From JANMAT01 sp031359995 (GTDB lineage Bacteria; Actinomycetota; Acidimicrobiia; Acidimicrobiales; Ilumatobacteraceae): a stretch of DNA of 6,656 bases. Made by a program: the position numbers and the translations under genes. The notes below the pieces were generated by a model. It was not told the DNA's origin. It ran no database searches and was given only the letters and a program-made list of their open reading frames with translations. The stretch lies in contig JANMAT010000165.1 in NCBI GenBank assembly GCA_031359995.1, positions 1-6,656 on the forward strand, in the 5' to 3' direction. Positions 5,616 through 6,656 of the stretch are shown piece by piece. How positions within the stretch are numbered: the stretch's first letter is position 1; every line of letters starts with the position of its first letter.

Positions 5616-6070
5616 CCGAGCCGACCACGCTCGTGCTCGGCGCCGACGCCGGCGACCTTCGCCGCCGCGTCGGGCCGGTCGCGTGGGTCGTGCTGGAGAC
5701 GATCTGCGCAACGGCGAGCGACGCCGACGGTCGGCTGGTTGCCACGTCGTCGGTGCGCGACCTCGGACGCGACGTCGGCCTGTCGCGCAACACGGCCGCC
5801 CGAGCCGTGCGGCGTCTCGTCGATGCGGGCGTGCTGACGGTCGAGCAGGACCGCGCCGAGCATGGCACGTTCGGTCGATCGACGTACCGGCTCTCGCCGC
5901 CGTCGAACACGATCGCGCCGTCGCGCGAGCCACAGCCGATCATCACACCCACTGTCGATGCGCGTCGGCCTCGCGTCACCACGCGTCGCACGCATCCGGT
6001 CGAGCAGCTCGCGCTGCTCTCGGTGCAGGCGAGGTGTGATCGCGATGTGTTGCGCTCTCGCTCGTTGTGA
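5612..6070 (+). CDS. Winged-helix DNA-binding protein of the element
   Basis: The GTG start at 5612 overlaps the previous stop (GTGA) and gives 152 residues. The frame is open further upstream, but that part is Arg-rich and is the shadow of the excisionase-like gene. Residues about 20-94 form a winged helix: GPVAWVVLETICATA, then VATSSVRDLGRDVGLSRNTAARAVRRLVDAGVLTVE with the recognition helix at RNTAARAVRRL, and a wing FGRSTYRLS. The tail (95-152) is Pro/Arg-rich and probably flexible, ending near HPVEQLALLSVQ. It is likely a transcriptional regulator of the element, co-transcribed with the excisionase-like gene and possibly acting on the 10-bp repeat array. A role in replication initiation is an alternative, but no helicase or primase motif is visible. 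Confidence 0.8.
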   Translation: MTEPTTLVLGADAGDLRRRVGPVAWVVLETICATASDADGRLVATSSVRDLGRDVGLSRNTAARAVRRLVDAGVLTVEQDRAEHGTFGRSTYRLSPPSNTIAPSREPQPIITPTVDARRPRVTTRRTHPVEQLALLSVQARCDRDVLRSRSL

Positions 6071-6493
6071 GAGGCGGGGCGGACACGGTCCCGAACCACA
6101 GTTGCTGGACCGCGGACCGGGGTCACCTTGTGGTCAGCCCGCTCCGACATCCGCTTCCCCTCCGGCGTGCTCGCGTGAGTTGGCTGCTCGTCGCACCCTC
6201 ATCCGTCACCGGTACCCTGGGGATCGTAGGAAGGCCCCGGCATCTGCGGTCCGGGACGACGGCGACCGACGTCGCCTGACGTCTTCCGCCAGATCGATGC
6301 GTCGCCCTCGGCGACCGGGCGGACAAGCCGACGCGTAGAGGCTCGCGGGTGAGTTCGGGCGCCAGTATCCCTAGTTTCATCCCTACTACTCGGCGGAACT
6401 GGGCGATACGAGGCGGCACCGAGCATCACGGCAGATCGCGTTTACCTAGCTCAGACGGCATGCGTCGGCACACGATGGACGGTTGGGCGGGAC
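6071..6493. other. Non-coding right end of the element
   Basis: There is no convincing gene in this 423-bp stretch; open frames are short, Arg/Ser-rich and lack start signals. It contains CGGTCC (6086-6091) facing two GGACCG copies (6107-6112, 6114-6119), which may form a weak terminator after the winged-helix gene. GGCGAC/GTCGCC (6261-6266 and 6271-6276) forms a 6-bp stem with a 4-base loop but no T-tract. The right arm sites are at 6366-6386. The remainder up to the right core is probably attachment-site DNA. Confidence 0.55.
6366..6386 (+). repeat. Right integrase arm-type binding sites
   Basis: TATCCCTAG (6366-6374) and CATCCCTAC (6378-6386) repeat with a 12-bp period and match the left-end pair at 206-228 in motif, orientation and period. 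They end 107 bp before the right core. In the excised circle the two arm clusters would flank a single core, the usual attP layout for arm-binding tyrosine integrases. The right copies differ slightly (T for C at the first base, C for G at the last), so binding may be weaker. Confidence 0.65.
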
Positions 6494-6560
6494 CACCCAG
6501 ATCTACGAGGGCACCAACCAGATCCAGCGCATCGTGATCGCCAAGAAGCTGCTCGGCTGA
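6494..6560 (+). repeat. Right attachment site (attR), displaced acyl-CoA dehydrogenase gene end
   Basis: Bases 6494-6526 are the second copy of the 33-bp core. Up to 6560 the frame still encodes TQIYEGTNQIQRIVIAKKLLG and then TGA, exactly the protein end of the upstream gene but with different synonymous codons. No start codon or upstream coding context belongs to it, so this is a pseudogene-like stub: the original chromosomal 3' end pushed 6.4 kb away. Its codons (CAG, GCC, CTC, GGC, TGA) are probably the host's own, while the left copy carries the element's version. Confidence 0.9.
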
Positions 6561-6591
6561 CGTTTTCGTCGATGTGCGGGAGGTGACGTCC

Positions 6592-6656
6592 ATGCCAACG
6601 CACATCGACGTCGACACCCGCGGACCCGGGCCCCGCCCACGGCACCCTGCCCGACA
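6592..6656 (+). CDS. Start of a host gene downstream of the element (partial)
   Basis: ATG 6592 is preceded by GGGAGGTGA (6578-6586) at 5 bases, a strong ribosome-binding site. Only about 21 residues are visible, beginning MPTHIDVDTRGPGP, then the window ends, so no function can be assigned. It starts 31 bp after the displaced acyl-CoA dehydrogenase stop, so before insertion it was probably the next gene of that operon. The element now separates them by 6.4 kb, which may have changed its expression. The visible frame becomes Pro/Arg-rich, while another frame reads AHGTLPD, resembling an alpha/beta-hydrolase start; too short to decide. Confidence 0.5.
   Translation, partial: MPTHIDVDTRGPGPRPRHPAR

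Larger units (their letters stand above)
94..6526. mobile_element. Small integrative element (6.4 kb) in the 3' end of an acyl-CoA dehydrogenase gene
   Basis: The boundaries are a 33-bp perfect direct repeat at 94-126 and 6494-6526, offset by exactly 6,400 bp. A tyrosine integrase lies just inside the left end, an excisionase-like gene lies toward the right end, and matching putative integrase arm sites sit inside each end. The content is integrase, three small unknown genes, an orphan nuclease, an AbiEi-like/HEPN pair and two DNA-binding regulators. No relaxase, FtsK/TraB-like translocase, recognisable replication protein, or phage capsid, terminase or portal gene is visible. It is best described as a compact integrative genomic island or satellite-like element that would depend on other elements for transfer. 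Use of a protein-coding 3' end instead of a tRNA gene is less common but known for tyrosine integrases. Confidence 0.9.

Noticed and set aside
6261..6276. GGCGAC/GTCGCC stem-loop as an intrinsic terminator
   Set aside because: Short stem, no T-tract, and nearly 200 bp from the nearest stop codon; likely chance in GC-rich DNA.
1..6656. CRISPR array, tRNA or rRNA genes
   Set aside because: No regularly spaced 25-40 bp repeats and no tRNA-like cloverleaf or CCA end was seen; the attachment site is protein-coding.

Overview
The window is high-GC DNA with heavy GTC/GAC/CGC codon use, GTG starts and 4-bp GTGA gene overlaps. This fits a high-GC actinobacterium, but the sequence does not fix the genus.

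The main reading is one complete small integrated element. It begins in the 3' end of a host acyl-CoA dehydrogenase gene (reading frame 2-160) and ends at a second copy of the same gene end (6494-6560). A 33-bp perfect direct repeat (94-126 and 6494-6526) lies exactly 6,400 bp apart. Outside the perfect core the two copies differ only at synonymous positions and in the stop codon, so the element appears to bring its own replacement gene end and leave the host enzyme intact. Paired 'ATCCCTA' motifs with a 12-bp period sit inside each end (206-228 and 6366-6386) and look like integrase arm-type binding sites.

Layout inside the element, left to right: a tyrosine integrase (246-1346, +) starts at a probable leaderless promoter that overlaps the left arm sites. 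Three small unrecognised genes follow in the same direction (1343-1717, 1740-1991, 2004-2225), the last two being divergent paralogues. Next is an orphan nuclease resembling the DNA/RNA non-specific endonuclease type (2337-2864, -) and a poorly coding stretch. Then comes a minus-strand two-gene operon (5122 down to 3182) of an AbiEi-like winged-helix antitoxin followed 3 bp later by a HEPN-type protein with an RNxxxH ribonuclease motif. After a divergent regulatory region with a 10-bp-period repeat array (5236-5285), two plus-strand DNA-binding genes follow: an excisionase-like HTH protein (5349-5615) and a winged-helix protein (5612-6070). The last 420 bp hold the right attachment arm. After the right repeat a host gene starts at 6592 and runs off the window.

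Working model: integrase plus the excisionase-like protein move the element. The AbiEi-like/HEPN pair is a candidate toxin-antitoxin or abortive-infection defence module that may also stabilise the element. The nuclease and the three-gene cassette are cargo of unknown role. No relaxase, translocase, recognisable replicase or phage structural gene is present, so transfer would need outside help. The AbiEi-like/HEPN pairing is the most promising candidate for an undescribed system, because the classical AbiEi partner is a nucleotidyltransferase (AbiEii).
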